From Rubrivivax sp. (GTDB taxonomy: Bacteria > Pseudomonadota > Gammaproteobacteria > Burkholderiales > Burkholderiaceae_C), in the NCBI GenBank assembly GCA_022842595.1, contig JALHPF010000001.1:186001-250000 (forward strand): a stretch of DNA of 64,000 nucleotides. The letters are read 5' to 3'. The notes below the pieces were generated by a model. It did not search any database. It was given only the letters and a program-made list of their open reading frames with translations, and was not told the DNA's origin. Within the stretch, counting starts at the first letter, position 1. Each line of letters begins with the position of its first letter. The position numbers and the translations under genes were made by a program. This document shows, piece after piece, positions 1-9,232 of the stretch.

Positions 1-1048
1 CCTTGCCGGCGTATTTCGGCGCGGTGCCGTGGGTCGCCTCGAACATCGCGACGCTGTCGCTCAGGTTCGCACCCGGGGCGATGCCGATGCCGCCCACCTG
101 GGCCGCCAGTGCGTCGGACACGTAGTCGCCGTTCAGGTTCAGCGTGGCGATGACGCTGTATTCGGCCGGGCGCAGCAGGATCTGCTGCAGGAAGGCGTCG
201 GCGATGCTGTCCTTGACGACGATGTCCTTGCCGGTCTTCGGGTTCTTGAACTTGCACCACGGGCCGCCATCGATCAGCTGGGCGCCGAACTCCTTCTGCG
301 CCAGGGCGTAGGCCCAGTCGCGGAAGCCGCCTTCGGTGAACTTCATGATGTTGCCCTTGTGCACGATCGTCACGCTGGGCTTGTCGTTGTCGATCGCGTA
401 CTGGATGGCCTTGCGCACCAGGCGTTCGGTGCCTTCACGGCTGACGGGCTTGATGCCGATGCCCGAGGTGTCCGGGAAGCGGATCTTCTTGACGCCCATC
501 TCTTCCTGCAGGAACTTGATGATCTTCTTGGCCTTGTCGCTCTCGGCTTCGAATTCGATGCCGGCGTAGATGTCCTCGCTGTTCTCGCGGAAGATGACCA
601 TGTGGGTCTTCTCGGGTTCCTTCACCGGGCTGGGCACGCCCTTGAAGTACTGGATCGGGCGCAGGCAGACGTAGAGATCAAGCTCCTGGCGAAGCGCCAC
701 GTTCAGGCTGCGGATGCCGCCACCCACGGGCGTGGTCAGCGGGCCCTTGATCGAGACGACGTACTCGCGCACGACCTTCAGCGTTTCTTCCGGCAGCCAG
801 ACATCGGGGCCGTAGATGCGGGTGCTCTTCTCGCCGGCATAGACCTCCATCCAGTGGATCTTGCGCTTGCCGCCATAGGCCTTGGCCACGGCCGCGTCCA
901 CGACCTTCAGCATCACCGGGGTGATGTCCATGCCGGTGCCGTCCCCCTCGATGAACGGGATGATCGGGTTGACCGGAACGTTCAGCGAATAGTCCGCGTT
1001 GACGGTGATCTTCGCGCCGCCTGCGGGCACCTGGATGTGCTGGTACAT
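1..1048 (-). CDS. icd: NADP-dependent isocitrate dehydrogenase, 3' end cut by the window edge
   Basis: This is the TCA-cycle enzyme that oxidatively decarboxylates isocitrate to 2-oxoglutarate with NADP in the cytoplasm. The reading frame is open from an ATG at 1048 to the window edge, giving 349 residues of a protein usually near 416. Visible are the [13 protein letters not shown] segment at about 109-121, which holds the serine (residue 114) that is phosphorylated in enterobacterial Icd, the [10 protein letters not shown] substrate segment at about 154-163, the metal-binding [12 protein letters not shown] region, and [10 protein letters not shown] of the NADP site right at the edge. A TAGAAT hexamer on the minus strand at 1134-1139 may be its -10 element, but no good -35 is seen. 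Identity is clear; only the C-terminal part is missing. Confidence 0.96.
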   Translation of the reverse strand, partial: MYQHIQVPAGGAKITVNADYSLNVPVNPIIPFIEGDGTGMDITPVMLKVVDAAVAKAYGGKRKIHWMEVYAGEKSTRIYGPDVWLPEETLKVVREYVVSIKGPLTTPVGGGIRSLNVALRQELDLYVCLRPIQYFKGVPSPVKEPEKTHMVIFRENSEDIYAGIEFEAESDKAKKIIKFLQEEMGVKKIRFPDTSGIGIKPVSREGTERLVRKAIQYAIDNDKPSVTIVHKGNIMKFTEGGFRDWAYALAQKEFGAQLIDGGPWCKFKNPKTGKDIVVKDSIADAFLQQILLRPAEYSVIATLNLNGDYVSDALAAQVGGIGIAPGANLSDSVAMFEATHGTAPKYAGK

Positions 1049-1189
1049 GGATTCAAAACTCCGTTAAGCCGGGCTGCCGGGGCGCATCGCCGCATGGCCG
1101 AGCCATCAGTGTGAGTGGGGGAAAAACCCTTCAATTCTAAGTCACTGCCCTACCCTGACCTGACACAGCAGGGCTAAGACTGGCCGCTG

Positions 1190-1891
1190 CTACAGCGTGG
1201 CGCAGAAGGCGGCAAACGGCGGGTACAGCCCATGCAGCAGCGCAAACGCCGACGCCCCGACCAGCATCAGGCCGGCCAGACGCACGGCCCGCACCTGCGC
1301 CGCCGGGTTGGCGGCCCAGCGCCGCCAGGCCCAGGGCGCCAGCAGCAGGCCGCCGGACGAGGTGACGGCGAAGGCGGCCATCGCCGCGGCGCCGCCGGCC
1401 GGCCCGTTGGCCAAGGCTGCCACGAGCAGGGCCGACTGCAGCAGGCCGCAGGGCCAGGCCACCCACAGGCTGCCGGCCACGGCCGCCTTCACCGGGAATT
1501 GCACACGCTGCCAGCCACCGGCCGCTGGCGCTGGCGGGCGCTGGGTGCGGCCGATGGCCGACATCCATTCCGGCTGCTGGCCACGCCACAGCAGGTACAC
1601 GCCCAACGCCAGCGCGGCCACGTGCAGCAGCGTCCAGAACGGCCGCAGCGCCGGGCTGGCCTGAGACCACCCCGCCAGCACCGCCATGCTGCCCGCTGCC
1701 ACGGCACCGCCGGCGGCATAGCTGAGCACCCGCGCCAGATGAAAGCCCCAGGTTCGGCTGGCCACCGTGGCGCCCCCCGCATCGCCCCCGGCCGTGATGG
1801 CCGTGCAGGCGGCACCGCACATGGCTGTGCAGTGGGCCATGCCAGCCAGGCCCAACAGGGCGGTGCTGCCGATCAGCGCCAGTTCGAGCAC
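1190..1891 (-). CDS. TauE/SafE-type (UreH-like) integral membrane protein next to cbb3 genes
   Basis: A 233-residue polytopic membrane protein of the sulfite exporter TauE/SafE / UreH-like group. The N-terminus carries the typical MAHCTAMCG signature at residues 18-26, suggesting metal or thiol chemistry in the first membrane segment, followed by about five further hydrophobic segments. The start is a GTG at 1891 with AAGG just upstream. It begins 23 bases after the hemN stop, so the two are probably co-transcribed. In Pseudomonas-type cbb3 loci a homologue sits in the same position near ccoS, hemN and anr, so a role in copper or redox handling for oxidase assembly is likely. That role is inferred from context, and true sulfite export is doubtful. 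Confidence 0.8.
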   Translation of the reverse strand: MLELALIGSTALLGLAGMAHCTAMCGAACTAITAGGDAGGATVASRTWGFHLARVLSYAAGGAVAAGSMAVLAGWSQASPALRPFWTLLHVAALALGVYLLWRGQQPEWMSAIGRTQRPPAPAAGGWQRVQFPVKAAVAGSLWVAWPCGLLQSALLVAALANGPAGGAAAMAAFAVTSSGGLLLAPWAWRRWAANPAAQVRAVRLAGLMLVGASAFALLHGLYPPFAAFCATL

Positions 1892-1914
1892 GGGCCTTGC
1901 AGGTGGTTCATGCC

Positions 1915-3333
1915 CTAGATGATGCGCGAGAAGCGCGCGCGCGCCTGGTCAGCGTGGAGATGTCGGTCGAAGACCATGGCCACCGCCCGCACGAAGTACC
2001 AGCCCAATGGGGTGACCTGGATGTCGCTTTCGCCCACCTCCACCAGGCCCATCGCGGCCATCTCGCGCAAGCGCGCGAGCTCTGCAGCAAAGGCCGTGCG
2101 CATGTCGACGAGGTGGGCCAGCTCGATCGACTCGAAGTCCAGCCGCCCCTGGCACATCAGAGCCATGATGATGGCGCGGCGCACGACGTCGTCGCGCGTC
2201 AGTGCCAGGCCGCGCACCACGGGGAAGCGACCCTGCTCGAGCGCGTCCTGATACTCAGGCAGGGTCTTGGCGTTCTGGCTGTAGGTGGCGCCGATGCGGC
2301 CGATCGACGACACGCCCAGCCCGATGAGGTCGCATTCGGGCTGGGTGCTGTAGCCCTGGAAGTTGCGGTGCAGCCGGCCCTGCCGCTTGGCTACGGCCAG
2401 CGCGTCGGTAGGCAGGGCGAAGTGGTCCATGCCGATGTAGTTGTAGCCCTGGGCCGTGAAGCCGGCCAGCGCGGCCCCCAGCATGCCCACGCGGTCCTCC
2501 GGCGAAGGCAGGTCGACGGCATGAATGCGGCGCTGCGGCTTGAAGCGTTCGGGCAGGTGGGCATAGGCGTACAACGCGATGCGGTGCGGCCGCAGTTCAG
2601 CCACCTGCGCGATGGTGCGGTTGAACGAGGCCGGGGTCTGCTTCGGCAGGCCGTAGATCAGGTCGGCGTTGATGGAGTCGAAACGCAGGGCCCGCGCCTC
2701 GGACACCAGGTCGCGCACCATCTCGAAGGACTGCACGCGATGGACGGCCTGCTGCACGTCGGGGTCGAAGTCCTGCACCCCGAAGCTCACGCGGTTGAAG
2801 CCCAGGCCACGCAGATGCTGCAGCCGGGCGCGGTTGGCGGTGCGCGGGTCGATCTCGATCGACACCTCGGCCATCGACGACAACTGGAACGACTGCCGGA
2901 TCATGTCCATCAGGTGGCTGAGCTCGTCATCGTCCAGGAAGGTGGGTGAGCCACCACCCAGGTGCAGCTGCGACACATGCTGTCCAGTGCCCAGTTCGGC
3001 CACGTGCAGCGCGATTTCCCGGGCCAGCAGGTCCAGGTATTCACGGCCGCGGGAATGATGCTTGGTGATGATCTTGTTGCAGGCGCAGTAGTAGCACACC
3101 GACTCGCAGAACGGCACGTGCACGTACAACGACAGCGGCAGGGCACCACCCACCACGGCGCCTTGCGCGCGCTGTCGAAGCGCTCGTCGGTACTCCTCGT
3201 GGCCGAAGGCTTCGACGAAGCGGTCGGCGGTGGGGTAGGAGGTGTACCGAGGCCCCGGGACGTCGAGCCGGCGCAACTGCTCCAGGCTCAGCTGAGGGGT
3301 CTCGACGGGGGCAGGGGCGGTGGCAGCGTTCAT
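1915..3333 (-). CDS. hemN: Oxygen-independent coproporphyrinogen III oxidase (radical SAM)
   Basis: HemN decarboxylates coproporphyrinogen III to protoporphyrinogen IX without oxygen, supplying haem when the oxygen-dependent enzyme cannot work. The 472-residue protein has PRYTSYPTA at about 28-36, the radical-SAM cysteine cluster C76-x3-C80-x2-C83 within CESVCYYCAC, and GGGSPTFL after it. The family's usual start lies about 25 residues before PRYTSYPT, matching the ATG at 3333. An upstream in-frame TTG at 3384 would place an FNR-like box (3367-3380) inside the coding region and is rejected. The gene is divergent from fnr, and the adjoining downstream TauE/SafE-like gene probably shares its transcript. 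Regulation by the neighbouring FNR protein is likely. Confidence 0.95.
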   Translation of the reverse strand: MNAATAPAPVETPQLSLEQLRRLDVPGPRYTSYPTADRFVEAFGHEEYRRALRQRAQGAVVGGALPLSLYVHVPFCESVCYYCACNKIITKHHSRGREYLDLLAREIALHVAELGTGQHVSQLHLGGGSPTFLDDDELSHLMDMIRQSFQLSSMAEVSIEIDPRTANRARLQHLRGLGFNRVSFGVQDFDPDVQQAVHRVQSFEMVRDLVSEARALRFDSINADLIYGLPKQTPASFNRTIAQVAELRPHRIALYAYAHLPERFKPQRRIHAVDLPSPEDRVGMLGAALAGFTAQGYNYIGMDHFALPTDALAVAKRQGRLHRNFQGYSTQPECDLIGLGVSSIGRIGATYSQNAKTLPEYQDALEQGRFPVVRGLALTRDDVVRRAIIMALMCQGRLDFESIELAHLVDMRTAFAAELARLREMAAMGLVEVGESDIQVTPLGWYFVRAVAMVFDRHLHADQARARFSRII

Positions 3334-3366
3334 GTGCGCACTGTGCCCAAGCGCAGGTTTCAGGCC

Positions 3367-3380
3367 TTGATCTCCCTCAA
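3367..3380. promoter_or_regulatory. FNR/ANR box between hemN and fnr
   Basis: TTGAT-CTCC-CTCAA matches the FNR consensus TTGAT-N4-ATCAA with one mismatch. It is centred about 40 bases from the hemN ATG and 88 from the fnr ATG. A class II arrangement would put the hemN transcription start almost on its ATG, so the site may instead serve fnr. A CATACT hexamer at 3428-3433 would give it a class I position of about -66. Confidence 0.6.
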
Positions 3381-3461
3381 GCAAGTGCCACCACGGCTGG
3401 CCGCCAGGAGCCCGGCGGCAGTTGCGCCATACTGCGGCCGTTGATTCAAGGGGTGTCCAAG

Positions 3462-4214
3462 ATGAGCGAAACCCATTGCTCCACCAGTCACGTGCCGATC
3501 CGCATCGAGCCGTTCAAGGTGGCCTGTTCCGGCTGCAACCTGCGTGAGCTGTGCCTGCCGCTGGGCATGTCCGAAGCCCAGCTGGAACGCCTGGACAGCA
3601 TGGTGGCCACGCGGCGCAGCGTGGCGCGCGGCGAGGCGTTGTTCCGCGTGGGCGACGCTTTCGCTGCGCTGTATGCCATTCGCGCGGGTTTCTTCAAGAC
3701 CAACGTCTCCTCAGAAGACGGGCGTGACCAGGTCACCGGCTTCCAGATGGCCGGTGAACTGCTCGGCCTGGACGGCATCGGCACCGACCGCCACACCTGC
3801 GACGCGATTGCGCTGGAAGACTCGCAGGTCTGCCTGATTCCCTTCCATCAGCTGGAAGACCTGTCGCGCGAATTCAGCGACCTGCAGCGCCACTTCCACC
3901 GCATCATGAGCCGCGAGATCGTGCGCGACCATGGCGTGATGCTGCTGCTGGGCAGCATGCGCGCCGAAGAACGCCTGGCCGCCTTCCTGCTGAACCTGAC
4001 GCAACGGCTGCGCACACGCGGCTATTCAGCCAGTTCGCTGGTGCTGCGAATGACGCGCGAGGAAATCGGCAGCTACCTGGGCCTGAAGCTCGAAACCGTG
4101 AGCCGGGCGTTCTCGAAGTTCCAGGAAGACGGCCTGCTGGATGTCAAGCAGCGCCAGATCCACGTGCTCAAGCCCGAAGGCCTGCAGGCGCTGGTGAACG
4201 GCAGCGGCTGCTGA
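3462..4214 (+). CDS. fnr: FNR/ANR-type oxygen-sensing transcription regulator
   Basis: A 250-residue Crp/Fnr-family regulator expected to hold an oxygen-labile [4Fe-4S] cluster and to switch on low-oxygen genes. Ligand cysteines are present at 22, 25 and 31 in the N-terminal stretch and at 113 in HTCDAIALED, matching the FNR pattern. The cyclic-nucleotide-like beta roll spans about 40-150. The C-terminal helix-turn-helix carries ETVSRAF at 211-217, whose E, S and R are the known base-contacting residues for TTGAT half-sites. The ATG at 3462 has AAGGGG upstream. A TTG at 3441 is also in frame but lies in that leader. The gene converges on the cbb3 cluster and is divergent from hemN, and FNR-like boxes occur near both. 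A family homologue without the cluster is unlikely because all four cysteines are intact. Confidence 0.95.
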   Translation: MSETHCSTSHVPIRIEPFKVACSGCNLRELCLPLGMSEAQLERLDSMVATRRSVARGEALFRVGDAFAALYAIRAGFFKTNVSSEDGRDQVTGFQMAGELLGLDGIGTDRHTCDAIALEDSQVCLIPFHQLEDLSREFSDLQRHFHRIMSREIVRDHGVMLLLGSMRAEERLAAFLLNLTQRLRTRGYSASSLVLRMTREEIGSYLGLKLETVSRAFSKFQEDGLLDVKQRQIHVLKPEGLQALVNGSGC

Positions 4215-4242
4215 CTTCAGCCGCCTGCCGGCCGCCCCTGCA

Positions 4243-4470
4243 TCAGGGTTTTGGCGTGGCGGCGTGGTTGCGGCCTTGCACGGCCGGCATCTCGGCAGCG
4301 GTGCGGGGTGAGTCCAGCGTATAGACCGGGTCGGGGTTCAGGATCGCGATCGCCAGCGTGGCAAAGCCCGCCACCACCACGGCCAGCGGGCCGCCGATCA
4401 CCATCCACATGATGCCCACACGCCACCAGGGGCCGGCTGCCGGAGGCGCTGTCTTGCTCGATGGTTTCAT
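4243..4470 (-). CDS. Short FixH/CcoH-like membrane protein
   Basis: A 75-residue protein with one hydrophobic segment (about residues 18-43, preceded by PWWRVG) and a short periplasmic tail. It follows ccoG after a 49-base gap on the same strand, the place where fixH/ccoH sits in cbb3 operons, and resembles the short FixH-annotated proteins of Burkholderiales. CcoH is an assembly and stability partner of the oxidase. Canonical FixH is about twice as long with a larger periplasmic domain, so this form keeps little beyond the anchor. The start is the ATG at 4470. Identification rests on position and topology more than on motifs. Confidence 0.65.
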   Translation of the reverse strand: MKPSSKTAPPAAGPWWRVGIMWMVIGGPLAVVVAGFATLAIAILNPDPVYTLDSPRTAAEMPAVQGRNHAATPKP

Positions 4471-4519
4471 TGGGAACTGACTCCAGAATTCAAGAAGAGA
4501 TGGAACCGTCGCCACCGCG

Positions 4520-5959
4520 TCAGCGCGGCAGGAGGAACGTGGACTTTTCGCTGACCACCCGCGAAGAATCGCCCGCCGTGCTGTCGGGCAGGCGTTCCAC
4601 GACGAATTCGATGGCGTGCGAACCAGACCCCAGGGCCGCGGCCTGTTCCGGCGGCACGCGCACGGCCACGGGCACCCAACGCGTTTCCGCCGGGCCCACG
4701 CGCACCTCGCCCTTCAAGTCGACGACGCTGCCCGGCAGGCCGGCCACGCCGATGCGGTAGCTCTGCATGCGCTCGGTGGCATTCATCACCTGCATGCGGT
4801 AGCCGTTCTCGATCCAGCCGTCCTCGACCTGCCGGGCGATGGACCCCCGGTCGCGTTCGACGTCGACTCGGAACGGCGAGCGCAGCGCCAGGCTCGTGCC
4901 CAGCCCGGCCAGGATCAGGAACAGAACGATCGTGTAGACCAGCACCCGTGGCCGGAACATGCGCGCAAGCAGCTGCGCCTTGCCCAGCCCTTGCTCCAGG
5001 CCACGTTCGGTGTCGTAGCGGACCAGGCCACGCGGGTACTGCATCTTGTCCATCACACCGTCGCAGACATCGATGCAGGCAGCGCAGCCGATACATTCGT
5101 ATTGCTGGCCCTTGCGGATGTCGATGCCGGTGGGGCAGACCTGGACGCACAGCCCGCAGTCGATGCAGGCACCGAGATTGGCCTGGGCCAGATCAGTCTT
5201 GCGGCCCCGTGTGCCACGGGGTTCGCCGCGCTTGGTGTCGTAGCCGATGATCAGCGTGTCCTTGTCGAACATCGCACCCTGGAAGCGCGCATAGGGGCAC
5301 ATGTACTTGCACACCTGCTCGCGCATCCAGCCGGCGTTGCCGTAGGTGGCGAAGCCGTAGAACAGGGTCCAGAAGGTTTCCCAGGGCCCGAAGCCGAGCG
5401 TCAGCGCCGATGCCCAGAGTTCGCGGATGGGCGTGAAGTAGCCGACGAAGGTGAAGCCGGTCCACAGCCCGATGGCCAGCCAGATGAACTGCTTGCTGCC
5501 CTTGCGCAGCAGCTTGTTCGGGCCCCAGGGCGCCGCGTCGAGCTTCATGCGCTGCATGCGGTCGCCTTCGGTATGGCGTTCCACCCACATGAAGATCTCG
5601 GTGTAGACCGTCTGCGGGCAGGCGTAGCCGCACCACAGCCGCCCGGCCACCGCGGTGAAGAGGAACAACGAATAGGCCGCGACGACGAGCAGGCCCGTCA
5701 GGTAGATGAAGTCCTGCGGGTAAAGCACCAGGTCGAAGATATAGAAGCGTCGCGCCCCCAGGTCGAACAGCACCGCCTGACGCCCGTTCCAGGGCAGCCA
5801 GGCCAAGCCATAGAAGAGGATCTGCGTGAACCATACCGCCACCCAGCGCCAGCGCGCAAACCAGCCCGACACGGCGCGGGCGTAGATCTTGGCATCGCTC
5901 TTGTAGAAGTGGACGACCGCTTCGGTCGTCGGCGCAGGGGTGGTTTCCGGGGCTCGCAT
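4520..5959 (-). CDS. ccoG: Cytochrome cbb3 oxidase accessory protein CcoG (RdxA/FixG), polyferredoxin
   Basis: A 479-residue membrane ferredoxin that assists maturation of the cbb3 oxidase, probably by reducing Cu(II) for delivery to the Cu-B centre. Membrane segments occur at about 38-55, 84-105, 158-175 and 335-352. Cysteine motifs are CGYACP (110-115), CKYMCP (217-222) and two 4Fe-4S patterns, C265-x2-C268-x2-C271-x3-C275-P and C289-x2-C292-x2-C295-x3-C299. A C-terminal immunoglobulin-like periplasmic domain ends the protein. The ATG at 5959 is 24 bases after the ccoP stop, consistent with one cco transcript. No clear Shine-Dalgarno is seen ahead of it. Confidence 0.96.
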   Translation of the reverse strand: MRAPETTPAPTTEAVVHFYKSDAKIYARAVSGWFARWRWVAVWFTQILFYGLAWLPWNGRQAVLFDLGARRFYIFDLVLYPQDFIYLTGLLVVAAYSLFLFTAVAGRLWCGYACPQTVYTEIFMWVERHTEGDRMQRMKLDAAPWGPNKLLRKGSKQFIWLAIGLWTGFTFVGYFTPIRELWASALTLGFGPWETFWTLFYGFATYGNAGWMREQVCKYMCPYARFQGAMFDKDTLIIGYDTKRGEPRGTRGRKTDLAQANLGACIDCGLCVQVCPTGIDIRKGQQYECIGCAACIDVCDGVMDKMQYPRGLVRYDTERGLEQGLGKAQLLARMFRPRVLVYTIVLFLILAGLGTSLALRSPFRVDVERDRGSIARQVEDGWIENGYRMQVMNATERMQSYRIGVAGLPGSVVDLKGEVRVGPAETRWVPVAVRVPPEQAAALGSGSHAIEFVVERLPDSTAGDSSRVVSEKSTFLLPR

Positions 5960-5983
5960 GGGGGGTTGGGGGACAGGCTCGAA

Positions 5984-6901
5984 TCAGTTGCCTGTGGCCA
6001 CGCGTGTGCCCTGCGACAGATTCCACACATAGGCCCCGAGCACGTGGATCTGCTCAGGCGTCAGGCGGGCCGCCTGTGCCGGCATCTGGTTGACCCTGCC
6101 GTTGGTGATGATCTGCACGATGGCCTGTTCGCCCCAGCCGTGCAGCCACACCTTGTCGGTGAGGTTGGGCGCGCCCAGCGCCTGGTTGCCCTTGCCGTCG
6201 GCGCCATGGCAGGCCGCGCAGACCCCGAACTTGGGCTTGCCCAGCTCCGCAGCCACGCTGTTGTGCGGGCTGCCGGAAAGGCTCAGCACGTATTGCGCCA
6301 CATTGCGCACGTCTTCAGCCGTGCCCACGGCAGCGGCCATCGGCGGCATGTTGCCGTTGCGGCCGTTGATCAGCGTGGTCTTGATGATGTCGTGCGTGCC
6401 GCCGTAGAGCCAGTCGTTGTCGGTGAGGTTCGGGAAGCCCTTGCTGCCGCGGCCGCTGCTGCCGTGGCATTGCGCGCAGTTGTTCAGATACAGGCGTTCG
6501 CCGATGCCCATCGCCTTGGCGTCCTGGGCCAGGGCTTCGGCGGGCATCGTCACGTACTTGGCATACACCGGCACCATGGCCTCGCGGGCCTTGGCCTGCT
6601 CGGCTTCGTACTGGCCCAGGCTGGACCACTTCAAGGTGCCGGCGTTGCTGCCCAGGCCGGGATAGAAGGCGAGGTAGACAGCCGCGAAGACCACGGTCAT
6701 CACGAACAGCCACATCCACCAGCGTGGCAGCGGGTTGTTCATTTCCACCAGGTCGACGTCCCAGACGTGGCCGGTGGTGTTGTCCTCGGCCATGACCTTG
6801 CGGCGGCTGGCGACGATCAGCAGCGCCAGGCAGGCCAGCAGGCTGACGACGGTGACGGCGGCAACAAAAATCGCCCAGCCGTTGTGGATGAAGTCACTCA
6901 C
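5984..6901 (-). CDS. ccoP: Cytochrome cbb3 oxidase subunit III, dihaem cytochrome c
   Basis: CcoP carries electrons from the bc1 complex or soluble cytochrome c toward CcoO and the catalytic subunit. The 305-residue protein has two membrane segments (about 9-31 and 60-80) and two periplasmic haem c domains with C142-A-Q-C-H and C228-A-A-C-H. Methionine ligand candidates lie in GNMPPM and NQMPAQ. It starts with a GTG at 6901 that overlaps the last eight bases of ccoQ, which implies translational coupling. Length and domain order are normal for the family. Confidence 0.97.
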   Translation of the reverse strand: MSDFIHNGWAIFVAAVTVVSLLACLALLIVASRRKVMAEDNTTGHVWDVDLVEMNNPLPRWWMWLFVMTVVFAAVYLAFYPGLGSNAGTLKWSSLGQYEAEQAKAREAMVPVYAKYVTMPAEALAQDAKAMGIGERLYLNNCAQCHGSSGRGSKGFPNLTDNDWLYGGTHDIIKTTLINGRNGNMPPMAAAVGTAEDVRNVAQYVLSLSGSPHNSVAAELGKPKFGVCAACHGADGKGNQALGAPNLTDKVWLHGWGEQAIVQIITNGRVNQMPAQAARLTPEQIHVLGAYVWNLSQGTRVATGN

Positions 6902-7058
6902 GCGCGTTCTCCCGGTTTTCTTCCATGAAGGGCAGCATCGCCGCCTCTTTCTGATCGGACAGGGCCTTGCGGCTGTAGGTGCGCGCCACCAGCAGCAAGA
7001 ACAGCACCAAGCCGGCCACGGTGACCGCCACGCGCAGGGTGTTGACGTCGAATTCCAT
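6894..7058 (-). CDS. ccoQ: Cytochrome cbb3 oxidase subunit IV
   Basis: A 54-residue single-span protein (hydrophobic segment about 8-26, then RTYSRKALSDQ) that stabilises the interaction of CcoP with the CcoNO core. AAGGAG seven bases ahead of the ATG at 7058 is a good ribosome-binding site. The gene lies between ccoO and ccoP in the canonical order and overlaps ccoP by eight bases. Such small subunits are easily missed, but position, size and topology agree. Confidence 0.9.
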   Translation of the reverse strand: MEFDVNTLRVAVTVAGLVLFLLLVARTYSRKALSDQKEAAMLPFMEENRENARE

Positions 7059-7072
7059 CTGCGTGCTCCTTC

Positions 7073-7690
7073 TTACTTCCGGGCCGTGCCCAGCACCTGC
7101 AGGTAGGCGATCAGGGCCTGCATTTCGGTCTTGCCCTTGACCTCGCCACCTGCAGCTGCGATCTCGGCGTCGGTATACGGCACGCCGACACGGCGCAAGC
7201 CGGTCATGTGGTCGCCGATGCTCTTGTCGTTGACCTGGGCGGTGTCCAGCCACGGATAGGCCGGCATGTTCGATTCGGGCACCAGGTCGCGGGGGTTGAT
7301 CAGATGCAGTCGATGCCAGTCGTCGCTGAACTTGCCGCCCACGCGGTGCAGGTCGGGGCCGGTGCGCTTGCTGCCCCACTGGAAGGGGTGGTCATAGACG
7401 AATTCGCCAGCTTGCGAAAGCTGACCATAGCGCAGGGCTTCGGCACGGAAGGGCCGAACCATCTGCGAATGGCAGTTGTAGCAACCTTCGCGGATGTAGA
7501 CGTCGCGCCCGGCCAGCTGCAAGGCGGTGTAGGGCTTCAGGCCCTCCACCGGCTGCGTGGTCGAGCGCTGGAAGAACAGCGGCACGATCTCGACCAGGCC
7601 GCCGATGGCGATGGCGATGATGATCAGGACGATCAGCAGGAAGTTGTTGGTCTCGATCTTCTCGTGACCTGTGGGCTTGGCGTGGGCCAT
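7073..7690 (-). CDS. ccoO: Cytochrome cbb3 oxidase subunit II, monohaem cytochrome c
   Basis: A 205-residue membrane-anchored cytochrome c that passes electrons from CcoP to the catalytic subunit. One N-terminal membrane segment (about 17-38) precedes the haem motif C70[10 protein letters not shown], which is characteristic of CcoO. A likely methionine ligand lies in [10 protein letters not shown]. The ATG at 7690 is preceded by GAGAGGAAAA. The gap to ccoN is 30 bases and to ccoQ 14, so the four structural genes form one unit. Confidence 0.98.
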   Translation of the reverse strand: MAHAKPTGHEKIETNNFLLIVLIIIAIAIGGLVEIVPLFFQRSTTQPVEGLKPYTALQLAGRDVYIREGCYNCHSQMVRPFRAEALRYGQLSQAGEFVYDHPFQWGSKRTGPDLHRVGGKFSDDWHRLHLINPRDLVPESNMPAYPWLDTAQVNDKSIGDHMTGLRRVGVPYTDAEIAAAGGEVKGKTEMQALIAYLQVLGTARK

Positions 7691-7720
7691 GGTGTTTTCC
7701 TCTCAGACTCTTCTGGCGAC

Positions 7721-9199
7721 TCAGGCGTAGGCCGCGGCGACACGCGGGATGGGCACGGGCTGGGCGCGGGCGCCCTTGACCGTCATCACCACGTTCCAGG
7801 CCATGATCAGCATGCCCGAGAGGTACAGCACGCCGCCCAGGAGGCGCACCACGTAGTACGGGAAGGTGGCCTTGACGCTTTCGACGAAGGTGTAGACCAG
7901 CGTGCCGTCGGGGTTGACAGCGCGCCACATCAGGCCCTGCATCACGCCGGCAATCCACATCGCGGCGATGTAGAGCACGATGCCGATGGTCGCGATCCAG
8001 AAGTGCAACTCGATCGCCGGCACGCTGTGCATCTTGGTCTTGCCGTACAGGCGCGGGATCAGGTGGTACAGGGCACCCATGCTGATGAAACCGACCCAGC
8101 CGAGCGCACCGCTGTGCACGTGGCCGACCGTCCAGTCGGTGTAGTGCGACAGCGCGTTGACGGTCTTGATCGACATCATCGGGCCTTCGAAGGTGCTCAT
8201 GCCGTAGAACGACAGGCTCACGATCAGGAACTTCAGGATGGGGTCGTCACGCAGCTTGTGCCAGGCACCGCTGAGCGTCATGATGCCGTTGATCATGCCG
8301 CCCCAGCTGGGCGCCAGCAGCACCAGGCTGAAGACCATGCCCACGCTCTGCGCCCAGTCGGGCAGCGCGGTGTAGTGCAGGTGGTGCGGGCCGGCCCACA
8401 TGTAGGTGAAGATCAGCGCCCAGAAGTGGACGATGCTCAGGCGGTAGCTGTACACCGGGCGCTCGGCCTGCTTCGGGATGTAGTAGTACATCAGGCCCAG
8501 GAAGCCCGCGGTCAGGAAGAAGCCCACCGCGTTGTGGCCGTACCACCACTGGATCATCGCGTCCTGCACGCCGGCGTAGGCCGAGTAGCTCTTCCACATG
8601 CTCACCGGAATGGCCGCGCTGTTGACGATGTGCAGCACCGCCACCGCGAGGATGAAGGCGCCGAAGAACCAGTTGGCCACATAGATGTGGCGCACCTTGC
8701 GGATGCCCAGCGTGCCGAAGAAGACGATGGCATAGGCCACCCACACCACCGCGATCAGCAGGTCGATGGGCCACTCGAGTTCCGCGTATTCCTTGCCTTG
8801 CGTCATGCCCAGCGGCAGCGAGACCGCCGCGGCCAGGATCACGAGCTGCCAGCCCCAGAAGGTGAACAGCGCCAGCTTGGGTGCGAACAGCCGCGTCTGG
8901 CAGGTGCGTTGCGCGACGTGATAGCTGGTGGCAAACAGCACGCAGCCGCCGAACGCGAAGATCACGGCATTGGTGTGCAGCGGCCGCAGGCGGCCATAAC
9001 TCAACCAGGGGATGCCCAGGTTCAGTTCCGGCCAGGCCAGCTGCGACGCGATGATCACGCCGACGAGCATGCCCACCACGCCCCACAGCACCGCTGCCAG
9101 CGAAAACAGGCGCACGACGGTGTCGGTATACACACCGTCGGTACCGGCAATGTCCTGGGGTCTGGCTGGTGGGTTGTTGGCTACTGCTGTTGCGGCCAT
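7721..9199 (-). CDS. ccoN: Cytochrome cbb3 oxidase catalytic subunit I
   Basis: CcoN is the haem-copper catalytic subunit that reduces oxygen to water with high affinity and pumps protons. The 492-residue protein has the multi-helix fold of the family, with conserved histidines in [10 protein letters not shown] (H75) and in [15 protein letters not shown], the Cu-B region, and the HVHSGALGW stretch near the haems. Length is usual for the family. The predicted FNR promoter lies 50-90 bases upstream inside ccoS, giving a short leader with AGGAG near the ATG at 9199. It is the first structural gene of the ccoNOQP-G-H transcript. Confidence 0.98.
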   Translation of the reverse strand: MAATAVANNPPARPQDIAGTDGVYTDTVVRLFSLAAVLWGVVGMLVGVIIASQLAWPELNLGIPWLSYGRLRPLHTNAVIFAFGGCVLFATSYHVAQRTCQTRLFAPKLALFTFWGWQLVILAAAVSLPLGMTQGKEYAELEWPIDLLIAVVWVAYAIVFFGTLGIRKVRHIYVANWFFGAFILAVAVLHIVNSAAIPVSMWKSYSAYAGVQDAMIQWWYGHNAVGFFLTAGFLGLMYYYIPKQAERPVYSYRLSIVHFWALIFTYMWAGPHHLHYTALPDWAQSVGMVFSLVLLAPSWGGMINGIMTLSGAWHKLRDDPILKFLIVSLSFYGMSTFEGPMMSIKTVNALSHYTDWTVGHVHSGALGWVGFISMGALYHLIPRLYGKTKMHSVPAIELHFWIATIGIVLYIAAMWIAGVMQGLMWRAVNPDGTLVYTFVESVKATFPYYVVRLLGGVLYLSGMLIMAWNVVMTVKGARAQPVPIPRVAAAYA

Positions 9200-9232
9200 C
9201 TGGCTTCTCCTGGTAACGAGGTCTTGGACGGT

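Noticed and set aside
3334..3384. TTG at 3384 as the hemN start
   Set aside because: It would add 17 non-homologous residues and put the FNR-like box in the coding region.
4616..6928. 770-codon open frame on the plus strand opposite ccoG and ccoP
   Set aside because: It mirrors real genes with intact motifs on the other strand; its own translation is Arg/His/Gly-rich without domains, a known effect of high-GC codon use.
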